Source: Rhodovulum tesquicola (GTDB lineage: Bacteria; Pseudomonadota; Alphaproteobacteria; Rhodobacterales; Rhodobacteraceae). From it: a stretch of DNA of 64,000 bases. The translations under genes and the position numbers were made by a program. Positions 9,234-17,750 of the stretch are shown piece by piece; the first letter of the stretch is position 1; every line of letters begins with the position of its first letter. Under the pieces are notes generated by a model. The model saw only the letters and a program-made list of their open reading frames with translations. It searched no databases and was not told the DNA's origin. The DNA is taken from the NCBI RefSeq assembly GCF_024128855.1, contig NZ_JAMYDV010000005.1, positions 109,749 through 173,748 of the forward strand, in the 5' to 3' direction.

Positions 9234-9716
9234 ATGACACTGAACGCCTACATGAAAGTGCCCGATATCGACGGCGAATCGAAAAGCGCCGACCACGAGA
9301 AGGAGATCGACCTCTACGACCTGCACTGGCTGATGGAGCAGGAATCCCATGCCCAGGTCGGATCGGGGCGCACCCGCGGCCGGGCGCAGATCAACCCGCT
9401 GATGGTCAGGAAGTGGTATGACGCCTCCTCGCCCTATCTTGCGCTGGCCTGCATGCAGGGCAAGTCCTTCGCCGAGGTCGTCATCATGGTGCGCAAGGAT
9501 TCGGGCGATGCGCATCTGGACTATCTCCAGATCACGCTGACCAATACCACCATCTCGAAATACGAGATCGTCGGCGAATACGAGAACACCAAGGCGATCA
9601 GCGAAATGGTTGGGCTCGCCGCCGAAAAGGTCAAGGTCAAGTATATCATCCAGGCCGACGACCATTCGGCCGGCGACGAGCACGAGATCGAATACGACAT
9701 CGCCGCGGGTCGGTGA
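9234..9716 (+). CDS. hcp: T6SS inner tube protein Hcp
   Basis: A 160-residue tube-forming protein. The N-terminus MTLNAYMKVPDIDGES is the classic Hcp start, and AQINPLMVRKWYDASSPYL plus VIMVRKDSGDAHLDYLQITL are core family blocks. It forms the hexameric rings expelled with VgrG at the tip. A GGGGAGAG ribosome site lies just before the ATG. It lies between tssC and tssE in the main operon. Confidence 0.96.
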   Translation: MTLNAYMKVPDIDGESKSADHEKEIDLYDLHWLMEQESHAQVGSGRTRGRAQINPLMVRKWYDASSPYLALACMQGKSFAEVVIMVRKDSGDAHLDYLQITLTNTTISKYEIVGEYENTKAISEMVGLAAEKVKVKYIIQADDHSAGDEHEIEYDIAAGR

Positions 9717-9734
9717 CGCCGCGAAAGGGCACCG

Positions 9735-10448
9735 ATGATGGCTGACCCGGGCCCCAGCGCCAGAAGCGAACTCGTGCAGCCCTCCCTCTGGGACCGGCTG
9801 CGCGACGACCTGCCCGGGCTTGTCGCCGAGACCGACGCGCTGGCCGCCGACCTGGCCCAGGCGCTGGGGGCGGACCGGGTGCAGGCGCTGGCCTCGGGCG
9901 GCCCCCGCGCGATCGAGCGCGAGGCCGGGCTGGACGAGGCCACCCGCAAGCGGCTGATGCAACTGGCCGACAGCCTCGCCCGGCGCCGGCGGCTGGAAGA
10001 CCGCGGCATCGTCGTCACGGCGGATGTCCTGCGCGAGGCGGTGCGCCGCGACATCGAGGCGCTGTTCAACATCGAGCGGCTCGAGGCCCGCTTCCTGCTG
10101 ACCGACCGCGAGCGGGCCGGACAGGACAGCCCCGGCGACCTGCTGGCCGATTTCCCCGAGGTCCGAAGCTCGGTCGTGAATTTCGGCGTCCCGGCCTTTG
10201 CCGGGCACACGGGCAGCGATTTCGACACCGAGACGCTGGCCCGCGAATTGCGCACGCTCCTGCAGGTGTTCGAACCCCGTCTGCGGCGCGACAGCGTCAA
10301 GGTGCAGGTGCGCACCGGCCAGAAGACGGGGCTGCGCGTCGATATCGACGGCATGCTGATGCTGGCACCGGTGCCCGAACGGCTGCGGCTCTCCACCACC
10401 ATCGACCTCGACAACGGGCAGGCCCTGACAACGGTCGAGGTGCTGTGA
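9735..10448 (+). CDS. tssE: T6SS baseplate protein TssE (gp25-like)
   Basis: A 237-residue baseplate wedge protein related to phage T4 gp25. The gp25-like core is in the C-terminal half (SVVNFGVPAFAG, LARELRTLLQVFEPRL, VDIDGMLMLAPVPERLRL). An N-terminal helical extension of about 100 residues (LWDRLRDDLPGL, LDEATRKRLMQLADSLARRRRLED) makes it longer than typical TssE. Two adjacent ATGs (9735 and 9738) could start it. Its TGA overlaps the ATG of tssF, indicating translational coupling. Confidence 0.9.
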   Translation: MMADPGPSARSELVQPSLWDRLRDDLPGLVAETDALAADLAQALGADRVQALASGGPRAIEREAGLDEATRKRLMQLADSLARRRRLEDRGIVVTADVLREAVRRDIEALFNIERLEARFLLTDRERAGQDSPGDLLADFPEVRSSVVNFGVPAFAGHTGSDFDTETLARELRTLLQVFEPRLRRDSVKVQVRTGQKTGLRVDIDGMLMLAPVPERLRLSTTIDLDNGQALTTVEVL

Positions 10449-12319
10449 TGGACCGGGCGTTCCTGACCTATTACGAGGAGGAACTGACCCATATCCGCGG
10501 GCTGGCGGCCGAATTCGCGGCGCTGCACCCCACCGTCGCGCGCAATCTCGCGCTCGATTCCGTGCCCTGCCCCGATCCCTATGTCGAACGCCTGCTCGAA
10601 GGCGTCGCCTTCCTCGCCGCGCGCACCCGCCTCAAGGTCGATGCAGAGGCCAGCCGCCATGTCCGCAACCTGCTGGACGCGCTTTACCCCGACCTTGCCG
10701 CGCCCGCCCCCGCGATGGGCATGGCCGTCCTGCGCCCCGGCCCGCAGGTGGACGGCATGGCGGGCGGCCATGTCGTCCGGCGCGGCACCCGGCTGGTGGC
10801 GGGCCTGCGCGAGGGGCTGTCGACGCGCGCGACCTATGCCACCGCGCAGGACGTGACGCTCTGGCCGGTGCGGATCGCGGCGGCGGGCTATCTTCAGGAC
10901 GTGGGCGCGCTTCGCGCCGCGGGGCTGTCGGGCGCACTGGCAGCGGGGGCCGAGGCCGGGCTTCGGCTGGTGCTGGAACCCTCCGGGCCGACGCCGCTGG
11001 CCAGGCTGACGCTCGATCGGCTCGACCTGTTCCTTGGCGGGCGGGGCAATGGCGGCGCGCTGTTCGACGCGATCTTCGGCTGGGGCCACCGGGTGCTGGC
11101 CCGGCCCATGGGCGGCAGTTTCCGCAGGGCCGCCCCGCCCGACCTGGTCGGCATCCCCGATGCCGAGGCGCTTCTGCCCCGCGTCCGCCCCGCCTTCGAG
11201 GGCTATCGGCTGGTCCGCGAATATTTCCTGCTGCCCGAACGGTTCCATTACGCCCGCCTCGACGGGCTGAACCCGGTGCTGCGCGACAGTTCCGCGGGCG
11301 TCGAGATCGTGATCCTGCTCGACCGCCCCCGCCCCGAGCTTGCCCCCGTCACTGCCGAGGATTTCCGCCTGTTCGCGACGCCGCTGGTCAATCTGTTCGA
11401 GAAGGAATGCAACATCGTCGAGATCGACCCGCGGCGGGCGGATCATGTCGTCCATGCCGACCGCACGCGCCCGCGCGATTTCGAGATCTACCGCATCCTG
11501 CGCGTCGAGGATGCCGACCGCGAGGGGCAATCGGCACGCATCATGCCGCTTTACGCCGTCGAACAGAACCGCGGCGCCACCGGACAGGTCTATGCCGTCG
11601 AACGCCGCCGCCGCCGCCCCGGCGAGGATGAGCTTCGCCGCGGCCAGACCCGCACCAGCTATCCCGGCGACGACCTGTTCCTTGCCCTCTCGCACCCGCC
11701 CGGCGCCGATCCCGCGACGCTGGCGCGACGGCTCGACATCCGCGCGCTGGTCACCAACCGCGACCTGCCCATCCTCGACGACAGCCCCACCCTGACGCTG
11801 GAAACCGGCGATCCGGTGGCGGGTGTCACCCTGATCGGCGCGATCCGCCGCCCGCGCCCCTCGCTCGCCGCCAGCCTGCCGCAGGGCACCGGCGGCACCG
11901 CCGATCTCGACGCCCTGACCTGGCGCTGGATCGCGCAGCTGTCGCTTGACCACCTGTCGCTTGCGGGCGAGGGCTCGGACGCCGAACCGCTGCGCGCCAT
12001 GCTCGACCTTTACGCCGATCGCGGCGACCCGGCCCTTGCCCGGCACGCGCGCGCGATCCAGCGGGTGTGCTCCGCCCCGGTGATGGCGCGGCTGGCCCTG
12101 CCCGGCCCCACCTGTTTCGGCCATGGCACCGAGATCGTCCTGGACACCGACGAGACCATTCTTTCGGGTGCGTCCACGCTGCTGCTCGGCGCGCTTCTGA
12201 ACCGGCTCTTTGGCCGCTATGCTGCGATCAATTCCTTCGTGCGCACGCGCACGCGGCTCATGCAACGCCAGGAGGAGGTGACATGGCCGATGACGCCCGG
12301 CCACCGCGCCCCGATCTGA
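10448..12319 (+). CDS. tssF: T6SS baseplate protein TssF
   Basis: A 623-residue baseplate component. The opening FLTYYEEELTHIRGLAAEFA and the blocks DPYVERLLEGVAFLAARTRLK and FPRFVRNLLDALYPDL-like HVRNLLDALYPDL are hallmarks of TssF. TssF partners with TssG and TssE in the wedge that docks to TssK and the membrane complex. The ATG at 10448 overlaps the tssE stop (ATGA); a GTG at 10445 is also in frame. Its 3' end overlaps the start of tssG by 37 bases. Confidence 0.95.
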   Translation: MDRAFLTYYEEELTHIRGLAAEFAALHPTVARNLALDSVPCPDPYVERLLEGVAFLAARTRLKVDAEASRHVRNLLDALYPDLAAPAPAMGMAVLRPGPQVDGMAGGHVVRRGTRLVAGLREGLSTRATYATAQDVTLWPVRIAAAGYLQDVGALRAAGLSGALAAGAEAGLRLVLEPSGPTPLARLTLDRLDLFLGGRGNGGALFDAIFGWGHRVLARPMGGSFRRAAPPDLVGIPDAEALLPRVRPAFEGYRLVREYFLLPERFHYARLDGLNPVLRDSSAGVEIVILLDRPRPELAPVTAEDFRLFATPLVNLFEKECNIVEIDPRRADHVVHADRTRPRDFEIYRILRVEDADREGQSARIMPLYAVEQNRGATGQVYAVERRRRRPGEDELRRGQTRTSYPGDDLFLALSHPPGADPATLARRLDIRALVTNRDLPILDDSPTLTLETGDPVAGVTLIGAIRRPRPSLAASLPQGTGGTADLDALTWRWIAQLSLDHLSLAGEGSDAEPLRAMLDLYADRGDPALARHARAIQRVCSAPVMARLALPGPTCFGHGTEIVLDTDETILSGASTLLLGALLNRLFGRYAAINSFVRTRTRLMQRQEEVTWPMTPGHRAPI

Positions 12320-13329
12320 GCGGGGCCTTGCCCCCGGGGCTCGACCCGGCCGAAACCGGGTTCTTCCAGCTGTTGCGCCTGCTCGAAACCGATGCGCAGC
12401 GTTTCGGCCGCAGCGGCGGCCCCGAGGCCGAGCCGGTGCGCCTGGGCCAGAACCTGCGGCTGGGTTTCGCCACGCGCGATGTCGAGGGCGTCACCCCCGG
12501 CAGCCCGCCGCGCGTCGAGGTCAACGTGCTGGGCCTGATCGGTCCCGAAGGCCCGATGCCCCTGCACCTGACGCGCTGGGTGATGGCGCGGCTTTCGAAC
12601 CGCTGGTTCGCGGGCGGGCGTGACGGGGCCAGCGCCGACACCGCCTTTCTCGATTTCTGCAACATCCTTCAACACCGGATGATCGCGCTTTACTGGCGCG
12701 CCTGGGCCGAAACGCGCCCCGAGGTGCAGATCGCCCATGGCACCGGCGGGCGCACCGCTGCGCTGATGCGGGCGCTGGCCGGGCTTGGCCTGCCGGGGGG
12801 CGGCGCGGACGGGCCGGGGGCCGACCGGATGGCGCTGCGCCATGCCACCTCGCTTTCCGGCCAGGTGCGCGGGGTCGAGCGGTTGACCCGCTTCCTGTCG
12901 GACGTGATCGGCGCGCCGGTCGCCCTGCGCGAGTTTGTCGGCGTCTGGACCGACATTCCCGCGCCGCTGCAAACCCGGCTTGGCCGCGCCCATGCCGGGC
13001 TTGGCACCGGCGCGGTGGCAGGCGCACGGACCTATGCGCGCCATGCGCGGGTCGAGATCGTGGTCGGCCCCCTGTACCGCCCCCGCTACGAGGCGTTCAT
13101 GGCCGATGGACCCGCGCGACAGGCGCTGCGCCGCGCGGTCCTGTTCGCGCTGGGCCATGGCATCGACGCCGATCTGCGGCTGGTGCTGGCCGCCGACGCG
13201 GTGCCGCCCGCGCAGCTTGGCGCCGCGCGCCTGGGCCGCACCGCATGGCTTGGCCCCCGCGCCCGCCGCGATGCCGACGACCTGCGGCTGGCGCGCATCA
13301 CCGCCCCGAGCCGGAGGGTGGCGGCATGA
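12283..13329 (+). CDS. tssG: T6SS baseplate protein TssG
   Basis: A 348-residue TssG. Visible blocks are ETGFFQLLRLLE, VRLGQNLRLGF, EVNVLGLIGPEGPMPLHLT and FLDFCNILQHRMIALYWRAW, all typical of the family. The start ATG at 12283 lies inside the 3' end of tssF and has a strong GGAGGAGG site. It acts with TssF in the baseplate wedge. Its stop overlaps the start of the FHA gene (ATGA). Confidence 0.95.
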   Translation: MADDARPPRPDLSGALPPGLDPAETGFFQLLRLLETDAQRFGRSGGPEAEPVRLGQNLRLGFATRDVEGVTPGSPPRVEVNVLGLIGPEGPMPLHLTRWVMARLSNRWFAGGRDGASADTAFLDFCNILQHRMIALYWRAWAETRPEVQIAHGTGGRTAALMRALAGLGLPGGGADGPGADRMALRHATSLSGQVRGVERLTRFLSDVIGAPVALREFVGVWTDIPAPLQTRLGRAHAGLGTGAVAGARTYARHARVEIVVGPLYRPRYEAFMADGPARQALRRAVLFALGHGIDADLRLVLAADAVPPAQLGAARLGRTAWLGPRARRDADDLRLARITAPSRRVAA

Positions 13330-14582
13330 CGCTGACGCTGATCCTCGAACACGGCCCCCATCCGCAGGCCGAAACCCGCCGCAGCCTTGAGGACGGCGAG
13401 CTGACCATCGGCCGCGATGCCAGCGCCGACTGGCGGATCGACGATCCCGACCGCTTCGTGTCGCGCCAGCATTGCGCCATCCATGGCGAGGCCGGGCGGT
13501 TCATCGTCACCGACACATCCTCGGGCGGGCTGTTCGTCGATGGCGCGGATCGGCCGCTGGGGCTGGGCAACACCGCCACGCTGGAACACGGGATGCGGCT
13601 GCGGCTGGGCGATTACGTCCTGCGCGTCGAACTGGGCGCCGCCGCGCGGCCCGACCCCGTTCAACCCGCCAAGGCCCGCGACCCCTTCGCCTTCGATTTC
13701 GGCGAGGCGCCCCCCTACGAACCACCGCCCGAGCGCCCGGCCAACCTGCCGCCCAGCTTCCGCGGCGCGATGCGCTCGGGCGATTTCACCGAACCCGAGC
13801 CCGCGCAGAAGGCGCCGGGCTTCCAGTTTGACGACCCCTTCACGCTGGACCCCGCGCCCCCCCGCCGCAGCCCCGCGCCGCCCCCGGCCGCGGGCGGCTA
13901 TTTCGACGCCCCCGCCGAACCCCAGCGCCCCCCGCCCGAACCGCCCGCCGCGGAACCGCCCGCCCCCGACTGGCGCCCCGCGACCGCCCCGACACCCCCC
14001 GCCCAGGACGCCGCCCTGCGCGCCGCCTTCTACCGCGGTCTCGGCATCGACCCGCCCCCCGCAGGCGCTGATCCCGAGGCCGAGATGGAGGCGCTTGGCG
14101 CGCGCTTCCGGGCGCTGACCGAGGGGCTGATGCAGCTTCTGCGCGCCCGCGCCCAGGAAAAGCAGAATGTCCGCGTGGCCCAGACCGTGATCGGCGCGGC
14201 CGAGGTCAACCCGTTGAAATTCCTGCCCACATCGCGCGAGGCCGTCGAGGCGCTGGCGATCGGGCGCGGCCCCGGCTACCTGCCCCCCGACGCCGCCATC
14301 GCCGCCTCGTTCCGCGACATGGCCGACCACCAGATGCGCACCTGGATCGCCGTGCAGGCCGCGCTGCGCCAGATGATCGACCGCTTCGACCCCGCCGCCA
14401 TCGAACGCGATCTCGAAGCCGAGGGCCGGTTGCAGACCTTGCTTGCCGGCGGGCGGGGCGCCAAGCTCTGGCAGCTTTACGAGGAGCGCTATGCCCAGAT
14501 CGCCCGGTCGGCCGAGGATCGCTTCCTGGGCGAGATCGGGGCCGAGTTCCGCACAGCCTATGAAGACGCAAAGGGGAGGTAG
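13326..14582 (+). CDS. tagH: T6SS FHA-domain protein (TagH/Fha type)
   Basis: A 418-residue protein. Residues 1-100 form an FHA phosphothreonine-binding domain, with ELTIGRDASADWRI, the conserved RFVSRQHCAI and SSGGLFVDG loops. A long Pro/Ala-rich linker follows (about 115-235), then a helical C-terminal domain typical of T6SS FHA proteins (LRAAFYRGLGIDPP, ALTEGLMQLLRAR, FLPTSREAVEALA). By analogy with known systems it is the substrate and reader of the kinase encoded upstream. The start overlaps the tssG stop. Confidence 0.92.
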   Translation: MTLTLILEHGPHPQAETRRSLEDGELTIGRDASADWRIDDPDRFVSRQHCAIHGEAGRFIVTDTSSGGLFVDGADRPLGLGNTATLEHGMRLRLGDYVLRVELGAAARPDPVQPAKARDPFAFDFGEAPPYEPPPERPANLPPSFRGAMRSGDFTEPEPAQKAPGFQFDDPFTLDPAPPRRSPAPPPAAGGYFDAPAEPQRPPPEPPAAEPPAPDWRPATAPTPPAQDAALRAAFYRGLGIDPPPAGADPEAEMEALGARFRALTEGLMQLLRARAQEKQNVRVAQTVIGAAEVNPLKFLPTSREAVEALAIGRGPGYLPPDAAIAASFRDMADHQMRTWIAVQAALRQMIDRFDPAAIERDLEAEGRLQTLLAGGRGAKLWQLYEERYAQIARSAEDRFLGEIGAEFRTAYEDAKGR

Positions 14583-14586
14583 GACC

Positions 14587-15042
14587 ATGACACGGATCGA
14601 CAGACGGATATTGCTGGCAGGGACCGGCGCGGCGCTGCTGCTGGCGGGCTGCACCCCCGGGCCGGGGGCATTGACGGTCAGCGCACAGGGCACGGCCGGA
14701 ATGAACCCCGGACCCGACGGGGCCGACCGGCCGCTCACGCTCAGCATCCTGCAATTGCGCGGCGCGGCGGCCTTCGACGGGGCGGATTTCTTCGCGCTTC
14801 AGACCCCGCAGACCGCCCTCGGCGGCGATCTGGTCAAGGCCGACCAGATCGTGCTGAGCCCGGGCGCCGCGGCGACGCGGGTGATCGGGCTGGAAACCGG
14901 GACGGCCGTGATCGGCGTCGTCGCGGGCTATCGCGACCCGGGCGGCAAGGTCTTCCGCGCCAAGATGCCCGCCCCCGCCTCGGGCAATATGGGGCTTGTC
15001 GTCAGCGTCGGCCCGGGCGGCATCAGCCTGACATCGGTCTGA
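14587..15042 (+). CDS. tssJ: T6SS outer-membrane lipoprotein TssJ
   Basis: A 151-residue lipoprotein. The leader has a twin-arginine pair (DRRILLAG) before a hydrophobic stretch and a lipobox LLAGC with the lipidated Cys at about residue 22. The mature part has the TssJ pattern: LTLSILQLRGAAAFDGADFFAL followed by VIGVVAGYRDPGG. TssJ anchors the TssJLM membrane complex to the outer membrane. The RR pair raises the possibility of Tat export. It lies 4 bases after the FHA gene and 10 before tssK. Confidence 0.93.
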   Translation: MTRIDRRILLAGTGAALLLAGCTPGPGALTVSAQGTAGMNPGPDGADRPLTLSILQLRGAAAFDGADFFALQTPQTALGGDLVKADQIVLSPGAAATRVIGLETGTAVIGVVAGYRDPGGKVFRAKMPAPASGNMGLVVSVGPGGISLTSV

Positions 15043-15052
15043 GGGCGGCGGA

Positions 15053-16387
15053 ATGGGAGAGGGCAACAGGGTCGTCTGGTCGGAGGGTCTGTTCCTTCGC
15101 ACCCAGCATTTCCAGCAACAGGACCGCTGGACCGAGGCACTGGTGCGCGGCGCGCTGGGCGCGGCACGCCACCAGAGCTGGGGTTTCGGGCGGCTGGTGC
15201 TGGACCGCGCCGCGCTGGGGGCAGGCCGCGTCGGGATCGAGACGGCCCAGGGCATCCTGCCCGACGGCACGCCCTTTTCGCTGCCCGAAACGATGCCCGC
15301 GCCCGAACCGGTGGCCATCGCCGCCGACACACCCGCCGGGCTGGTGCGCATCGCCGTGCCGCTGGAACGCAGCGGCGCGGCCACGATCGAGCCGCATCAT
15401 GCCGACCCCGCAGGCGCGCGCTATCGCGGCGCGCTGGTCGAGATCCGCGACACCGTGCTGAACGGCGCCGAGCCCGAGGAGATCGAGATCGCCCATCTGC
15501 AACCCCGCCTCCTGCTGCCCGGTCAGGACGAGACGGGCTTCGCCACCCTGCCGATCTGCCGGATCGACGGGCTCAAGGCCGATGGCGCCGTCGCGCTGGA
15601 CGAGGGCCACCTGCCCCCCGCGCTCATCACCGCCGCCGCGCCCTGGTATGCCCGCTTCGCCCACGAAATCGCGACCGGTCTGGAACGCATCACCGAGGCG
15701 CATGGCAAGCTCCTGATGGGCGGCAGCGGGGCCTCGGTCGAGAACCTGCTGATCCTCGAACTCGCCAACACCGCGCGGCCCCGGATCGCGCATATGCTGG
15801 CCCAGGATCTGTTCCACCCGTCGGAATTCTTCCTCGAACTGGCCGGGCTGGCCGGGCGGATGGCGACCTTCGGATCGAATTCGCGCAGCCTGTCGGCGCT
15901 GCCCGCCTATGACCACATGGACCCCCAGCGCGCCTTCGAGGCGCTGGCCGACACGCTGCGCTCGCTGATCCTGTCGCTGCGCCATGTCGAGATCCGCGCC
16001 CGCCCGCTGGAGGTGCGAAAGCATTCGCGCAATGTCTGGACCGTGCGGCTGGGCAATCCCGAGCTTGTGAACAGCTCGCGCATCGTGGTGCGCGTAGGCT
16101 CGGACATGTCCGACGAAAAGCTGCGCCAAATCTTCGTCAACCAGACGACCGTGGGCGCCGCGGACGAGTTCGACACGCTCTGGAAATCGCGGCTGCCCGG
16201 CATCCCGCTGAAACCGCTGCATTCGCAGCCCCGCGAGATCCCCTATGACGGCGACCGGCTCTGCCTGGAGCTTGACCGCCATTCCGACCATTGGGCGCAA
16301 CTGGCCGACGCCGCGGGCTTCGTGATCGGGGTCTCGGGCGAATTGGCCAGCGAACCCGAAATCGACTGCTACGCGGTCAGCAGGTGA
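15053..16387 (+). CDS. tssK: T6SS baseplate-membrane connector TssK
   Basis: A 444-residue TssK. The N-terminus VVWSEGLFLRTQHFQQQDRW is diagnostic, and later blocks FHPSEFFLELAGLAGRMATF and LRSLILSLRHVEIR agree. TssK trimers link the baseplate wedges to TssL and TssM. Length is normal. It is followed after 4 bases by tssL. Confidence 0.97.
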   Translation: MGEGNRVVWSEGLFLRTQHFQQQDRWTEALVRGALGAARHQSWGFGRLVLDRAALGAGRVGIETAQGILPDGTPFSLPETMPAPEPVAIAADTPAGLVRIAVPLERSGAATIEPHHADPAGARYRGALVEIRDTVLNGAEPEEIEIAHLQPRLLLPGQDETGFATLPICRIDGLKADGAVALDEGHLPPALITAAAPWYARFAHEIATGLERITEAHGKLLMGGSGASVENLLILELANTARPRIAHMLAQDLFHPSEFFLELAGLAGRMATFGSNSRSLSALPAYDHMDPQRAFEALADTLRSLILSLRHVEIRARPLEVRKHSRNVWTVRLGNPELVNSSRIVVRVGSDMSDEKLRQIFVNQTTVGAADEFDTLWKSRLPGIPLKPLHSQPREIPYDGDRLCLELDRHSDHWAQLADAAGFVIGVSGELASEPEIDCYAVSR

Positions 16388-16391
16388 GGCG

Positions 16392-17747
16392 ATGACACGC
16401 GACGATCCCTTCGGGCTGGACGACGACGCGGGCCGAACCCGCATCCGCCCCGCGCGCCAGGCCCGCGGCCCCGCCACCATGGCCGCCCGGCCCGGAACGG
16501 CGGGCGAAGCCGCGCCGCGGGTGCAGCAATTGCGCGCCTCGGCCAACCCGCTGGTGAACGCCTTCGCCGCCCTTCTGGGCCTTGCCCCGGAACTGGAACG
16601 CGCCATGGCGCCCGAGAACCCCGAAACCCTGCGCGCGCGGCTTCTGGACAACCTGATCCATGCCCGCGACGCCGCGGTGGGCGAGGGCGTGCCGCTCTCG
16701 CGCGCCGATCAGGCGGCGTGGTTCGTCGCCGCCCTTCTGGACGATGTCGCGCTGAACACCCCCTGGGGCGGGCATTCCGACTGGCCGCGCGAACCGCTTG
16801 TCGTCTCGCTCTCGGGCGATGTCGATGCCGGGACGCGGTTCTTCGAGCGGGCCGAGGATCTGCTGCGCTATTCCGAACGCGACCCCGACATGCTGGAACT
16901 GGCCTTTCTCTGCCTCGGGCTGGGCTTTCGCGGCAAGCACCGGGTCACCGGCCCCGCGGGCGACGGGGCGCTGGCGCAGATGCGCGGCGCGATGGCCCGC
17001 GTGCTGCGCCGTCCCGACGATGCCGACCGGGCACTGTCGCCGCATTGGCAGGGCGTGGCCGCCGCCGACGAGGCGCCGCGCTTCCGCGTGCCGCTATGGT
17101 CGATCGCGCTGGTCGCGCTGGCGGCGATCACGCTGATCTATGCGGGGCTGTCGATGCGGCTGTCGTCGCGGGGCGAGCAGTTGTTCACGCTGGCCTCGGT
17201 CCTGCCCCCGCCCGAACGCGCGGGGATATACCGGCCCCTGCGCGAAACCGCCGTGCCGGAAACCCCGGCGCTGATCGCCGAACCCGTGGTGATGGAACTG
17301 CTGCCGCTCTTTGCCGGGGCAGCCCCCCCCGACGCGCTGGGCGCGCTGACCGGGCGCGAGGATGTCTCGCTCGCGATCCTTGCCCTGCAATCCCCCGACC
17401 CCGAGCTTTTCCGCTCGGCCCGCGCCGAGATCAACGAGGTCTACGCCCCCCTGATCGCCGCCATCGCACAGGTGATCGTCGACAATCTCGACGTGATCGG
17501 CGGCGTGCGCGTGGTCGGCCATACCGACAGCGTGCCGGTGCAGCGCACCAACCCCTTCGCCTCGAACCAGGGCCTGTCCGAAGCCCGCGCGCGCACCATC
17601 GCCGATCTGCTGATCGCCCGCGGCGTGCCCCCCGGCCTTATCGCCCATGAGGGCCGCGCCGCCACCCAGCCCATCGCCGACAACGCCACGCGCGAGGGCC
17701 GGGCGCGCAATCGCCGGGTGGAAATCCATATCGAGAAGAAGGTCTGA
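16392..17747 (+). CDS. tssL: T6SS membrane protein TssL with OmpA-like domain
   Basis: A 451-residue extended TssL. Residues about 45-220 are the cytoplasmic DotU domain (LRASANPLVNAFAALLGL, AAWFVAALLDDVALNTPWG, FFERAEDLLRY). One membrane segment follows at about 233-255 (LWSIALVALAAITLIYAGL). The periplasmic C-terminus (about 345-451) is an OmpA/MotB peptidoglycan-binding domain, with VRVVGHTDSVPV, SNQGLSEARARTIADLLI and NRRVEIHIEK. It anchors the T6SS membrane complex to the cell wall. It lies between tssK and tssM. Confidence 0.95.
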   Translation: MTRDDPFGLDDDAGRTRIRPARQARGPATMAARPGTAGEAAPRVQQLRASANPLVNAFAALLGLAPELERAMAPENPETLRARLLDNLIHARDAAVGEGVPLSRADQAAWFVAALLDDVALNTPWGGHSDWPREPLVVSLSGDVDAGTRFFERAEDLLRYSERDPDMLELAFLCLGLGFRGKHRVTGPAGDGALAQMRGAMARVLRRPDDADRALSPHWQGVAAADEAPRFRVPLWSIALVALAAITLIYAGLSMRLSSRGEQLFTLASVLPPPERAGIYRPLRETAVPETPALIAEPVVMELLPLFAGAAPPDALGALTGREDVSLAILALQSPDPELFRSARAEINEVYAPLIAAIAQVIVDNLDVIGGVRVVGHTDSVPVQRTNPFASNQGLSEARARTIADLLIARGVPPGLIAHEGRAATQPIADNATREGRARNRRVEIHIEKKV

Positions 17748-17750
17748 TCC

